Assembly (NCBI GenBank): GCA_009937085.1
Contig: JAACDD010000060.1
Coordinates: forward strand, 1 to 31,901
Reading direction: 5' to 3'
DNA from: Bacteroidota bacterium
GTDB lineage: Bacteria; Bacteroidota; Bacteroidia; Flavobacteriales; Flavobacteriaceae
Length of the DNA stretch: 31,901 nt
Part shown: positions 8,808-16,237 of the stretch, in pieces
Numbering within the stretch: the stretch's first letter is position 1
Layout: every line of letters begins with the position of its first letter
Notes under the pieces: model-generated
What the model was told of the DNA's origin: nothing
Databases searched by the model: none
The model's input: the letters and a program-made list of their open reading frames with translations, nothing else
Program-made: the position numbers and the translations under genes

Positions 8808-10266
8808 AGCAATACTTATTGGCGCTGGTGTAGGCGGATTGGCAACGGCGATTCGCTTGGCAAAAAAAGGCTACACCGTAGAGGTTTTTGAAGCCAATAA
8901 TTATATAGGTGGAAAGCTATCCACGTTTACCTTAGGAGATTATCGTTTTGACGCAGGGCCTTCCTTGTTTACCATGCCCAAATTTGTGGAGGAATTGTTT
9001 ACGCTTTGTGGCGAAAATGCCTCCGATTCTTTTCAATACAAACGCAAAGATATTGCGTGCACCTATTTTTGGGAAGATGGAAAAACACTTACGGCATATG
9101 GCGATACCAAGCGCTTTGTTGAGGAAGTGGAAGAAAAGCTTGCGGTGCCTGCTAAAACGCTGAATCGTTACTTATCAAAAGCAAAAAAGAAATTTGACCG
9201 TACGCAACCATTGTTTCTGGAACGATCGTTACACAAATGGCAAACCTTTCTTAGAAAAGAAACCCTAGTGGGGATTGCAAAGTACTTCTCGTTTGAAATA
9301 GACACATCGCTAAACAGCGTTAATCAAGCACATCTACAAGAACCGCATCTGGTGCAATTCTATAATCGTTTTGCTACATACAACGGTTCTAATCCCTATC
9401 AAACGCCTGGCATGATGACGCTTGTGCAACACTTGGAGCAACACTACGGCACCTACATTCCCAAAAAAGGAATGGGGGATATTAGCGCATCATTATATGA
9501 GCTTGCAAAACGACAAGGGGTTATATTTCATCTAAGCGCAAGCGTTGATAAAATCATTGTTGAAAATAAAAAGGCGGTAGGAATTCAGGTCAATGAAACC
9601 GAACACCACGCAGATATCGTGGTGTCCAATATGGACGTAGTGCCTACCTATCGCAAACTATTAACCCATCAAAAACAACCTGAAAAAATTCTATCCCAAG
9701 AGCGGTCAAGCTCAGCAGTGATATTTTATTGGGGCATGGGGAAATCGTTTCCGCAACTGGACTTGCACAACATCTTTTTTTCTGATGATTATAAGGCAGA
9801 GTTTGATGCTATTTTCAAAACTAAAACCCTTTTTGAGGATCCTACAGTTTATGTAAACATCACTTCAAAAGACGTGCCTGCAGATGCACCTAAAGGAAAA
9901 GAGAATTGGTTTGTGATGATCAATGCCCCACATGATACTGGACAAGATTGGGAAGAACTGGCACAAGAATTACGCCAATGGGTAATGAATAAGCTAAACC
10001 GGATTTTAGACACCGATATTGCGCCGTTGATTGAGGAGGAGTGGATTATGACGCCAAATATTATTGAGGCACGTACGCAATCTTATTTAGGTGCTTTATA
10101 CGGCGCATCTTCCAACAACAAAATGGCGGCTTTTTTGCGGCATCCCAATTTCTCTCGTGAAATTTCAAACCTCTATTTTTGTGGAGGAAGTGTGCATCCA
10201 GGAGGTGGAATTCCATTATGTTTATTATCGGCAAAAATTGTAGCCGACTTAACGCCAACACCATGA
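8800..10266 (+). CDS. crtD: CrtD, hydroxycarotenoid 3,4-desaturase (FAD-dependent)
   Basis: The 488-residue protein is a full-length CrtI-type desaturase. The dinucleotide-binding fold is at residues 4-40 (ILIGAGVGGLATAIRLAKKG, then a glutamate in VFEANNYIGGKL), followed by the DAGPSLFTMP motif. The C-terminal flavin motif NLYFCGGSVHPGGGIPLCLLSAK replaces the YTG...PGPG form of the left-edge CrtI. The CGGSVHPGGGIP form is typical of CrtD, which introduces the 3,4 double bond into 1-hydroxycarotenoids after hydration. The genes on both sides support this: a CrtA-like hydroxylase before and a CruF hydratase after. Its start overlaps the crtA-like stop by eight bases and its stop overlaps the cruF start as ATGA. 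It should act at the inner membrane on the acyclic end of the carotenoid. Confidence 0.9.
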   Translation: MAKAILIGAGVGGLATAIRLAKKGYTVEVFEANNYIGGKLSTFTLGDYRFDAGPSLFTMPKFVEELFTLCGENASDSFQYKRKDIACTYFWEDGKTLTAYGDTKRFVEEVEEKLAVPAKTLNRYLSKAKKKFDRTQPLFLERSLHKWQTFLRKETLVGIAKYFSFEIDTSLNSVNQAHLQEPHLVQFYNRFATYNGSNPYQTPGMMTLVQHLEQHYGTYIPKKGMGDISASLYELAKRQGVIFHLSASVDKIIVENKKAVGIQVNETEHHADIVVSNMDVVPTYRKLLTHQKQPEKILSQERSSSAVIFYWGMGKSFPQLDLHNIFFSDDYKAEFDAIFKTKTLFEDPTVYVNITSKDVPADAPKGKENWFVMINAPHDTGQDWEELAQELRQWVMNKLNRILDTDIAPLIEEEWIMTPNIIEARTQSYLGALYGASSNNKMAAFLRHPNFSREISNLYFCGGSVHPGGGIPLCLLSAKIVADLTPTP

Positions 10267-10919
10267 GAAACGTTTTTATCCCGCAAACCAATACCGCCAA
10301 AATTTCTGTTGGCCTTATATGGTTATTCCATTTTTCGGGCTTGTTGGGGATTCTTTTTATTGACCGCGAGTTGTTTTTAGAAACCACGCCTGTCAACCTT
10401 TTTATTACCATTATTTTGCTTTTTGTCAACCTTCCTGATGTTAACAAAAACGTGATGTTAGCTGCTGGTGTAGCTTTTGTAGTGGGCATGGGCGTAGAGC
10501 TTTTGGGCGTGAATTATGGTTTGATTTTTGGGCAGTATGTCTATGGCGATAATTTGGGCGTTAAAGTAGGTGGTGTGCCGTTGCTTATTGGTGCCAATTG
10601 GGTGATGTTAACTTTTATTACAGGTGCAGTTGGTGCCGTATTTTTTAAGCGCGCCGCTTTTGCAGCTGCCTTTGGTGCTTTGCTAATGGTGCTTTTGGAT
10701 TTGGTTATAGAACCCGTAGCACCAAAATTTGATTATTGGGAGTTTGCCAATGACACAGCACCATTGTCCAACTATATAGGTTGGTTTTTGGTGGCATTTC
10801 CTATACAGTGGGTATATCAAACACAAGTCAAACAAAAAGATCAAGCCTTTTCCTTTCATTTGGTATTGATTCAATTTTTATTTTTTGGCATTTTTAGCCT
10901 TGTACAATTGGCCTCGTAG
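10263..10919 (+). CDS. cruF: CruF-type carotenoid 1,2-hydratase (DUF422 membrane protein)
   Basis: I set the start at 10263, giving 218 residues. It makes an ATGA overlap with crtD, and the 28 residues of the longer frame are crtD sequence read in another frame. The protein is very hydrophobic, with about six to seven spans, and shows the family pattern MGVELLGVNYGLIFGQYVYGDNLGVKV, VPLLIGANWVML and LLDLVIEPVAPKFDYW with conserved Glu, Asn and Asp residues. CruF and its archaeal homologues add water across the 1,2 double bond of the psi end, giving the tertiary 1-hydroxyl on which CrtD and CrtA-like enzymes then act. The last codons GCC TCG TAG lie inside the 5' end of the tRNA-Arg gene (10910-10981), so the stop codon is made of tRNA positions 8-10. 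Confidence 0.9.
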   Translation: MRNVFIPQTNTAKISVGLIWLFHFSGLLGILFIDRELFLETTPVNLFITIILLFVNLPDVNKNVMLAAGVAFVVGMGVELLGVNYGLIFGQYVYGDNLGVKVGGVPLLIGANWVMLTFITGAVGAVFFKRAAFAAAFGALLMVLLDLVIEPVAPKFDYWEFANDTAPLSNYIGWFLVAFPIQWVYQTQVKQKDQAFSFHLVLIQFLFFGIFSLVQLAS

Positions 10920-10981
10920 TTCAACGGATAGAATAGAAGTTTCCTAAACTTTAGATCCAGGTTCGATTCCTGGCGAGGCTA
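10910..10981 (+). tRNA. tRNA-Arg (anticodon CCU)
   Basis: A complete cloverleaf can be folded by hand. The acceptor stem is GGCCTCG (10910-10916) with CGAGGCT (10974-10980), starting with a G-U pair, and discriminator A at 10981. T8 and A9 are followed by a D arm with stem GTTC/GAAT. The anticodon stem GAAGT/ACTTT carries loop TTCCTAA (10941-10947), anticodon CCT at 10943-10945. The variable loop is AGAT, and the T arm is CCAGG/CCTGG around TTCGATT. CCA is not encoded. It reads AGG codons. The first ten bases overlap the end of cruF on the same strand. Confidence 0.95.
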
Positions 10982-11013
10982 CTTATTGCCTAGACAGCGG
11001 TGCTTTAGCACCA

Positions 11014-11072
11014 GATGCGTAGCATTGAATCGAAGTTTATGCCCTTTAGTGGGTAAATCCTGGCGCGGCTAC
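11014..11072 (+). pseudogene. Decayed second copy of the tRNA-Arg gene
   Basis: This stretch matches the intact tRNA in order but with gaps: CGTAG (11018-11022), GAATCGAAGTTT (11027-11038, one mismatch to 10931-10942), CTTTAG (11044-11049), and TCCTGGCGCGGCTACTT (11058-11074, one mismatch to 10968-10984). The D arm is shortened, the anticodon loop is lost and the T stem is broken, so no functional tRNA can form. It may be a collapsed tandem duplicate or the scar of an element that used the tRNA 3' end as attachment site. It is preceded by a short hairpin, GGTGC-TTTA-GCACC, at 10999-11012. Confidence 0.7.
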
Positions 11073-11075
11073 TTG

Positions 11076-11936
11076 TTATTCTGAAAGGCTTTTGTTCATT
11101 TTTTCCCGGAAATTCTTAGGGGTCTGTTTGTGATGTAATTTGAAAAACCGACTAAAATTTGAAAAGTTGTTAAAGCCACATTCGTAACATATTGATTGAA
11201 TATCTAAATCTGTTTGGATCAATAATTTAGCGGCATGATTCACACGATATTCGTTGACAAACTGGGTAAACGTTTTCCCTGTGTTTTTCTTGAAATAACG
11301 ACAAAATGCAGGGACTGTCATGCCTATTTTTTCTGAAGCCAATGTAAGATTAAGTTCAGACTGGAAATTGTATTTAATGTAATTGAATAACCGCTTTAAC
11401 TGGTTGTTATCGTTTAACTCTTCTAAGTTTGAGCTATTTAAAAAAACAGGGCTTTGTACCGCTAAAAGCTTTAACACACTTAGTAATGTCAAAATTCTTT
11501 GAAAGTTGGTTTCATATTGTAATCCAAGAAGTGCTTCTCCTACACGAGTTTTAATAGGTTCAGGGAATGATAGCCCACATTTAGCATTTTCAAATAGCTT
11601 TAAAATGGACTGAAATTCTGGAGCTTTTGAAAAAGCATCTCCCATGAAATCAGGTAAAAATTGAATTACAACTTCTGTTTTTCCATCTTCAAATTTTCCC
11701 GTAAAGCCCATATGGTGCAGGTTAGAACCAACCATAATCAAATCTCCATTTGTATAATTTGAAAGGTGAGTCCCAACATATTTTTTCCCACTGCCCTTAT
11801 CGATATATACTAACTCTATTTCTGGGTGATAATGCCAATTTGCGTCATTGCTGTTGGGGTGTTCCTGATCGAATATCTTATACTGAAAAGATTGGCTTGC
11901 ATCAGCAGTAAGACTTTGATAACTTAAACTTAACAT
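11076..11936 (-). CDS. AraC-family transcription regulator with N-terminal cupin
   Basis: The 286-residue protein has an N-terminal cupin-like sensor, with the NWHYHPEIELVYI motif (residues 34-46) common in flavobacterial AraC proteins, and a C-terminal double helix-turn-helix at about residues 185-283. The second HTH and its signature are clear in DIQSICYECGFNNFSNFSRFFKLHHKQTPKNFR. The family usually senses sugars or related small molecules and activates a neighbouring catabolic operon. Its stop codon lies two bases beyond the tRNA-like repeat. It is divergent from the small secreted-protein gene at 12105 across 168 bp of very AT-rich DNA. A perfect minus-strand -7 box (CAAAAATA on the plus strand, 12049-12056) has no partner -33 box. 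The effector and target are unknown; the gal genes at 12937-17361 are possible targets. Confidence 0.9.
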   Translation of the reverse strand: MLSLSYQSLTADASQSFQYKIFDQEHPNSNDANWHYHPEIELVYIDKGSGKKYVGTHLSNYTNGDLIMVGSNLHHMGFTGKFEDGKTEVVIQFLPDFMGDAFSKAPEFQSILKLFENAKCGLSFPEPIKTRVGEALLGLQYETNFQRILTLLSVLKLLAVQSPVFLNSSNLEELNDNNQLKRLFNYIKYNFQSELNLTLASEKIGMTVPAFCRYFKKNTGKTFTQFVNEYRVNHAAKLLIQTDLDIQSICYECGFNNFSNFSRFFKLHHKQTPKNFREKMNKSLSE

Positions 11937-12070
11937 AATTTATGTTTTATTTATATGTTAATTATTATTTTGAATATAGTTAACATTATTTTAATATAAT
12001 AACATTTATAAAAGTTAATATACTACATTCATTAGTTAATTTTCATTACAAAAATAGTTATTTACCCCTT

Positions 12071-12078
12071 TACATTTG
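12071..12078 (+). promoter_or_regulatory. Candidate -7 promoter box for the secreted-protein gene
   Basis: TACATTTG matches the Bacteroidota -7 consensus TAnnTTTG exactly and lies 26 bp before the ATG at 12105. No clear TTG -33 box is found about 20 bp upstream, so the call rests on one element. The box overlaps an inverted repeat, ATTTGAAT / ATTCAAAT (12074-12081 and 12089-12096), which could be an operator or a 5' leader hairpin. Confidence 0.45.
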
Positions 12079-12104
12079 AATATTATTAATTCAAATCAAA
12101 AGTT

Positions 12105-12689
12105 ATGAAATATACACTACACACACTACTACTACTTTTAGCTACTACGTTAAGTTTTGCAAATAAAGTAAGCGTTCACTTTGACAATTTAGACATCACG
12201 TTATCCAATACAGGGAAAGCATTGGTAGTCAATTTTGAGAACACAGCTATGTCACCTAATGTAGCATTACTAAAGTTAGGCGAAAAATCAAATTCAGTTT
12301 TAGATTTTGATACTACAGGCAATACCATCATTGTTGATTTTAAAGATTATACAAAAGGTTCTTATGTATTGTCCTTAGAAAATGAATTTAATACTGAAGA
12401 CGTGCTATTATACGTGGAGGATTCAGCGGTTAAAGTCATTGACAGACGTATAATTAATAAACCTGTATATCAACTTAAAGACAATAAATTCAAAGTAATT
12501 GTAAATGAAATTGAAACACCAGTGAACGTCTTAATTGAATCTTTAAACGGTAGTGTTATACACAGTTCAAAGTATTCCGTTCAAGATTTAAATAAAACGA
12601 CTTTCATAGTAGAGGAAGACATAGCGAAATGTGTTGTTTATTTAAAATACATGGGTAAGGAGTTTACAAAAACTGTCAATTTGTTTTAA
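12105..12689 (+). CDS. Small secreted protein of unknown function
   Basis: I do not recognise this 194-residue protein. It has a clear signal peptide (MKYTLHTLLLLLATTLSFA, residues 1-19) and no lipobox, so it is probably periplasmic or exported. The mature part is rich in beta strands and appears to have two halves, about 20-105 and 110-194. The second half (FKVIVNEIETPVNVLIESLNG...CVVYLKYMGKEFTKTVNLF) resembles the beta-sandwich rhythm of T9SS tail or DUF3244-type domains, but it lacks a convincing sorting signal. Only one cysteine remains in the mature chain. The gene is visibly more AT-rich than its neighbours, as is the divergent AraC gene, suggesting the pair was acquired together. A possible terminator lies about 220 bp downstream. 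Confidence 0.75.
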   Translation: MKYTLHTLLLLLATTLSFANKVSVHFDNLDITLSNTGKALVVNFENTAMSPNVALLKLGEKSNSVLDFDTTGNTIIVDFKDYTKGSYVLSLENEFNTEDVLLYVEDSAVKVIDRRIINKPVYQLKDNKFKVIVNEIETPVNVLIESLNGSVIHSSKYSVQDLNKTTFIVEEDIAKCVVYLKYMGKEFTKTVNLF

Positions 12690-12910
12690 ATGATTGAAAC
12701 GTATTATGAGGAGTGGGATGAAGACTCAAGTCATAAGGGACATATTTCAAAATTCTTCAAAAATGAAATATTGTGAATACACTTATTACTTGAGTTTTCT
12801 AACACTTTTTCAAAATCTATGATGAAATTGGCATAAATTAGAATACACTTTTACTGCTGTTTATTCACTTCACTTATAATGTTTGTACATCGGCAGACAA
12901 AACAAACTTC

Positions 12911-12931
12911 AATAGCCTCTGCTATTTTTTT
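12911..12931 (+). terminator. Possible intrinsic terminator
   Basis: Stem AATAGC (12911-12916), loop CTCT and stem GCTATT (12921-12926) are followed by a T tract to 12931. The stem is short and AU-rich. It would end transcripts from the 12105 gene. On the other strand, the same hairpin lies just past the stop of the FGE-like gene (12937) and is followed by a broken T tract, so it could serve both convergent units. The 247 bp between these two genes otherwise hold nothing I can support except a 28-codon ORF that I rejected. Confidence 0.45.
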
Positions 12932-12936
12932 AAGCA

Positions 12937-14058
12937 TTAATTTATATCTAAAACAGTCCTAAATCCCGTGTGAATACTTCCTGTGTCCGGAGTAGTTTTC
13001 ATACGCATCGCATTTCTATATCCGCTACAATAGCTATCATGACATAAAAAACTGCCGCCTCTGCTTACGCGTTTTTTAGCGTACGGTTCGTTGGAGTCGT
13101 AACTTGTTTCTGGACCTTTAGGATTTGTAGCTGTTTTGTTGTCTAGCGTTTTATAGTATTCTTCGTGATACCAATCTGAACACCATTCCCAAACATTTCC
13201 AGACATATCATATAATCCGTATCCGTTTGCTTCAAAACTCATTACAGGCGCACTTAAGTAATAGCCGTCGCGGAGTTTATTTTGATATGGAAAATTACCC
13301 TCCCAAGTATTGGCTTTTGGTAATCCTTCATTAAGATTATCATTTCCCCAAGCGTATACATTGTCAATTAATCCACCTCTGCTTGCAAACTCCCACTCAG
13401 CTTCTGTAGGTAACCGTTTTCCTGCCCATTTGCAATAGGCAACGGCATCGTGCCAACTTACATGAACCACAGGATGATTTTCTTTTCCGACAATTGTACT
13501 TCCTTCACCTTCTGGCTGACGCCAATTGGCGCCTTGTTTCCATTGCCACCATTGGCTTACATTTCGTAAAGAAACAGGCCTGTCTGTTGCTACAAAAACA
13601 AGCGATGCGGGTGCAAGCTGGCTGTCATCAGGTTTTGGTGTCCCAGGGGGAAGCTCTTTTTTTAATTCCTCCCAATCAACAGTCTTTTCGGCAATTGTAA
13701 GATATCCAGTATCCTCCACAAATGCTGCAAACTGTGCATTGGTAACTTCATGCATATCCATCCAAAAAGAATCTATGACTACTTTATGCTTTGGATATTC
13801 GTCGCGCCAAGCTTGATCATCATCGGCACCCATATTAAATGCGCCACCTGGAATCAATACCATTCCATTTGTTGAAAGATTTTCCGTTTGCTTTATAGTG
13901 TTGGATGGGGTATTAAATCTTGTATTGGTAGGGGTACAACTATGCCCCGCAGTAACATGATCGTCAGATGTTGTTTCCGCCACCTCTTTTTTTGGCTTTT
14001 GAGAACAGCTCACAAAAAGTAGTGAAAAAACTAAGAAAGTAGCTAAACGTATATACAT
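12937..14058 (-). CDS. Lipoprotein of the formylglycine-generating enzyme (sulfatase-modifying) family
   Basis: I chose the start at 14058 (373 residues), since it begins with a lipoprotein signal (MYIRLATFLVFSLLFVSC, Cys18) and leaves 11 bp after galT; the longer frame to 14100 overlaps galT. The FGE-sulfatase domain covers about residues 60-370: MVLIPGGAFNMGADDD, FWMDMHEVTNAQFAAFV, HPVVHVSWHDAVAYCKWAGKRLPTEAEWEFA, GNVWEWCSDW and GGSFLCHDSYCSGYRNAMR. The two cysteines of the last motif (about 339 and 344, CxxxxC) match the copper-binding catalytic pair of true formylglycine-generating enzymes, which oxidise a sulfatase cysteine to formylglycine. Many bacteroidal relatives (GldJ/GldK type) lack them. 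It is the last gene of the galMKT unit. No sulfatase is in view. It could be a real sulfatase activator or a related lipoprotein with another role. Confidence 0.85.
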   Translation of the reverse strand: MYIRLATFLVFSLLFVSCSQKPKKEVAETTSDDHVTAGHSCTPTNTRFNTPSNTIKQTENLSTNGMVLIPGGAFNMGADDDQAWRDEYPKHKVVIDSFWMDMHEVTNAQFAAFVEDTGYLTIAEKTVDWEELKKELPPGTPKPDDSQLAPASLVFVATDRPVSLRNVSQWWQWKQGANWRQPEGEGSTIVGKENHPVVHVSWHDAVAYCKWAGKRLPTEAEWEFASRGGLIDNVYAWGNDNLNEGLPKANTWEGNFPYQNKLRDGYYLSAPVMSFEANGYGLYDMSGNVWEWCSDWYHEEYYKTLDNKTATNPKGPETSYDSNEPYAKKRVSRGGSFLCHDSYCSGYRNAMRMKTTPDTGSIHTGFRTVLDIN

Positions 14059-14069
14059 CTTGAATAGAT

Positions 14070-15101
14070 TTATTTCGAAAGATAATGATTTGTATTGCAA
14101 TCTCGCAGCCTTATAGCTGCTTGTTCAGCCGTAATATCCCGTTGCGGATTTGCAAACATTTCATAGCCCACCATAAACTTTTTCACTTCTGCAGAACGCA
14201 ATAAAGGCGGATAAAACGACATATGCATATGCCAATGCCTGTTGTCTTGACCATTTGTTGGAGACTGATGAATTCCTGCAGAATAGGGAAAGGACGTTTC
14301 AAAAAGGTTGTCATACGTAATGGTAAGCTCTTTTAAAATGGTGGCATAATCGGCAACTTCCTGCTCTGTTAATTCCAAAATAGATGTAACGTGTCTTTTG
14401 GGGACTATCATGGTTTCAAAAGGCCAAACAGCCCAATAGGGTACTAATGCGACAAAAGATTCATTTTCTGAAACAATACGTTCTTTGGCATCAAGTTCTT
14501 GCTTGATATAATCGCCAAGTAAACTTCGGCCGTTTTTGTCCCAGTAGTTTTTTTGATGTACAACCTTTTTTTGTACTTCTTGCGGAATAGAGCGTTGCGC
14601 CCAAATTTGCCCATGGGGATGTGGGTTTGAACAACCCATAATTGCCCCTTTATTTTCAAAAATCTGTACATGATTGATTTCTGAGTTACTTCCCAATGCT
14701 TCATATTCATGCTGCCACAGCTTAATAACACCTACAATGGCATTGACTTCCATCAGGGGAAGTGTTAATGCATGATTTGGAGCATAACAAATTACTTTAC
14801 ATATTCCCGATTCAGACTCGGCTTCAAATAGCCCATCCTTTAGTTTTTCGTCTTTGCTTTGTAAAAGCGCAGCAAAGTCGTTGGTGAAGCTATAGGTTCC
14901 TGTATAATTGGGGTTTTTGGCGCCACCAGCACGTTCGTTTCCAGGGCACAAGTAGCAGTTTGGATCATATGTGACTAATTCGGCTTGTTGGGGTTTGTCT
15001 TTTTTGCCTTGCCACGGACGTTTGGTGCGATGTGGAGATACCAAGACCCATTCTCCCGTAAGTATATTTTTTCTTCTGTGAGGTGTGTTATTTAGATCCA
15101 T
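14070..15101 (-). CDS. galT: Galactose-1-phosphate uridylyltransferase GalT
   Basis: The 343-residue protein is full length for the HIT-superfamily enzyme that swaps UMP between UDP-glucose and galactose-1-phosphate (Leloir pathway, cytoplasm). The zinc-site cysteines are in CYLCPGN (Cys49, Cys52). The active-site motif GCSNPHPHGQIWA contains HPHG at 161-164, with His163 as the expected nucleophile that becomes uridylylated. A C-terminal half with PFETMIVPKRHV and HWHMHMSFYPPLLRS completes the fold. It lies five bases after galK and 11 bp before the FGE-family gene, as the third gene of a galM-galK-galT unit. No galE epimerase is in the window, so UDP-galactose recycling must be encoded elsewhere. 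Confidence 0.97.
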   Translation of the reverse strand: MDLNNTPHRRKNILTGEWVLVSPHRTKRPWQGKKDKPQQAELVTYDPNCYLCPGNERAGGAKNPNYTGTYSFTNDFAALLQSKDEKLKDGLFEAESESGICKVICYAPNHALTLPLMEVNAIVGVIKLWQHEYEALGSNSEINHVQIFENKGAIMGCSNPHPHGQIWAQRSIPQEVQKKVVHQKNYWDKNGRSLLGDYIKQELDAKERIVSENESFVALVPYWAVWPFETMIVPKRHVTSILELTEQEVADYATILKELTITYDNLFETSFPYSAGIHQSPTNGQDNRHWHMHMSFYPPLLRSAEVKKFMVGYEMFANPQRDITAEQAAIRLRDCNTNHYLSK

Positions 15102-15106
15102 GACTA

Positions 15107-16237
15107 TTATGATTTAACAATTTCAACGCCGTTAGAAGTAGCTACCAAAATAGCTGTTAAGTCTATATTAAACTGCTTTTTGTATGCTTTTGCAGCCATG
15201 TCTATAAACTCATTTACAAAACCTTCTTCAACCAAGTTTATGGTACATCCGCCAAATCCGCCACCCATCATGCGGCTTCCAACAACTTGAGTGAAGCCTT
15301 TGGAAAAATCAACCAAAAAGTCCAGTTCTATACAGCTAACCTCATAGTTTTTAGAAAGCCCTTCGTGGGTTTGATACATTAGCGCTCCAAACTCCTTGAT
15401 GTTTCCGTTTTGTATAAGATTTGCCGCATTCAGTGTTCGCGCATTTTCACGCGATACAAAGCGTGCACGCTGATATACGTTGCCTTCAAGCTCTCCTTTG
15501 TATGTTTCTATGATTGACTCGGGCACTTCTGCTAAAAACTTATATTCGGGATGGTCTTTTTGTATGGTGCTTAGTGCGCGTTCACATGCTGCTCTGCGGG
15601 TATTGTATTCACTCGACGCTAGGTTATGTGACACATTGGTGTTGAGTAGTACTATTTTATAAGGAGCAAACTCCGCATCAATAAGCTTGTAGTCTAAAGT
15701 TTCACAATTAAGTAAAAGGAGCTTATTTTCTTTGCCCATGGTCACTGCAAACTGATCCATGACTCCGCATTTGGTTCCTACAAAATTGTGCTCTGCCATC
15801 CTTGAAATTTCAATAAGCGCTATATCAGAAAGCCCTAAATCAAATAAGGCATTAAGCCCTTTTGCAACCCCACACTCTAATGCAGCAGAGGAACTAATGC
15901 CTGCTCCTATGGGCAGTTCACTAGAAATTACACAATCAAACCCCCCTAGTTTTCCAGGGCGTGCTTTTTGAATACCATCAATAACCCCCAAAACATAGTT
16001 TTCCCAATGGGTGTCGCTTATTGTAAGCGGTTGTTCAATATCAAAAGTAAAGGCACCCTCATCTTCTGAGTTTACCCTGCAAATGCTAGTGTCCTTTTTG
16101 CGAAACCACATGGTCACTTTTCGGTCAATGGCTGCGGGCAATACGTGTCCGCCGTTGTAGTCTATATGTTCGCCAATTAGGTTTATTCTCCCGGGAGATT
16201 TTACAATTATATCAGATTTTGGGTTTGTTGTTGTCAT
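15107..16237 (-). CDS. galK: Galactokinase GalK
   Basis: The 376-residue protein is a complete GHMP-family galactokinase, which phosphorylates alpha-D-galactose at C1 using ATP. The galactokinase signature GRINLIGEHIDYNGG is at residues 16-30, with the sugar-binding Glu23-His24 and Asp26 region. The ATP-binding glycine-rich motif PIGAGISSSAALECG is at 110-124, the catalytic Asp162 is in CGVMDQFAV, and the third GHMP motif MMGGGFGGCTINLV is near the C-terminus. Its ATG overlaps the galM stop as ATGA, and galT follows after five bases, so the genes are tightly coupled. It is cytoplasmic. Confidence 0.97.
   Translation of the reverse strand: MTTTNPKSDIIVKSPGRINLIGEHIDYNGGHVLPAAIDRKVTMWFRKKDTSICRVNSEDEGAFTFDIEQPLTISDTHWENYVLGVIDGIQKARPGKLGGFDCVISSELPIGAGISSSAALECGVAKGLNALFDLGLSDIALIEISRMAEHNFVGTKCGVMDQFAVTMGKENKLLLLNCETLDYKLIDAEFAPYKIVLLNTNVSHNLASSEYNTRRAACERALSTIQKDHPEYKFLAEVPESIIETYKGELEGNVYQRARFVSRENARTLNAANLIQNGNIKEFGALMYQTHEGLSKNYEVSCIELDFLVDFSKGFTQVVGSRMMGGGFGGCTINLVEEGFVNEFIDMAAKAYKKQFNIDLTAILVATSNGVEIVKS

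Noticed and set aside
10179..10262. A longer start for the CruF protein
   Set aside because: The extra 28 residues are crtD sequence in another frame and do not look like a membrane protein; the ATGA overlap at 10263 is the better start.
10999..11012. GGTGC-TTTA-GCACC hairpin as an intrinsic terminator after the tRNA
   Set aside because: No T tract follows on either strand, so it is only noted as a hairpin.
12690..12776. A 28-codon ORF starting directly after the stop of the 12105 gene
   Set aside because: It is short, has charged low-information sequence and no recognisable family or upstream signal; adjacency to the stop could be chance.
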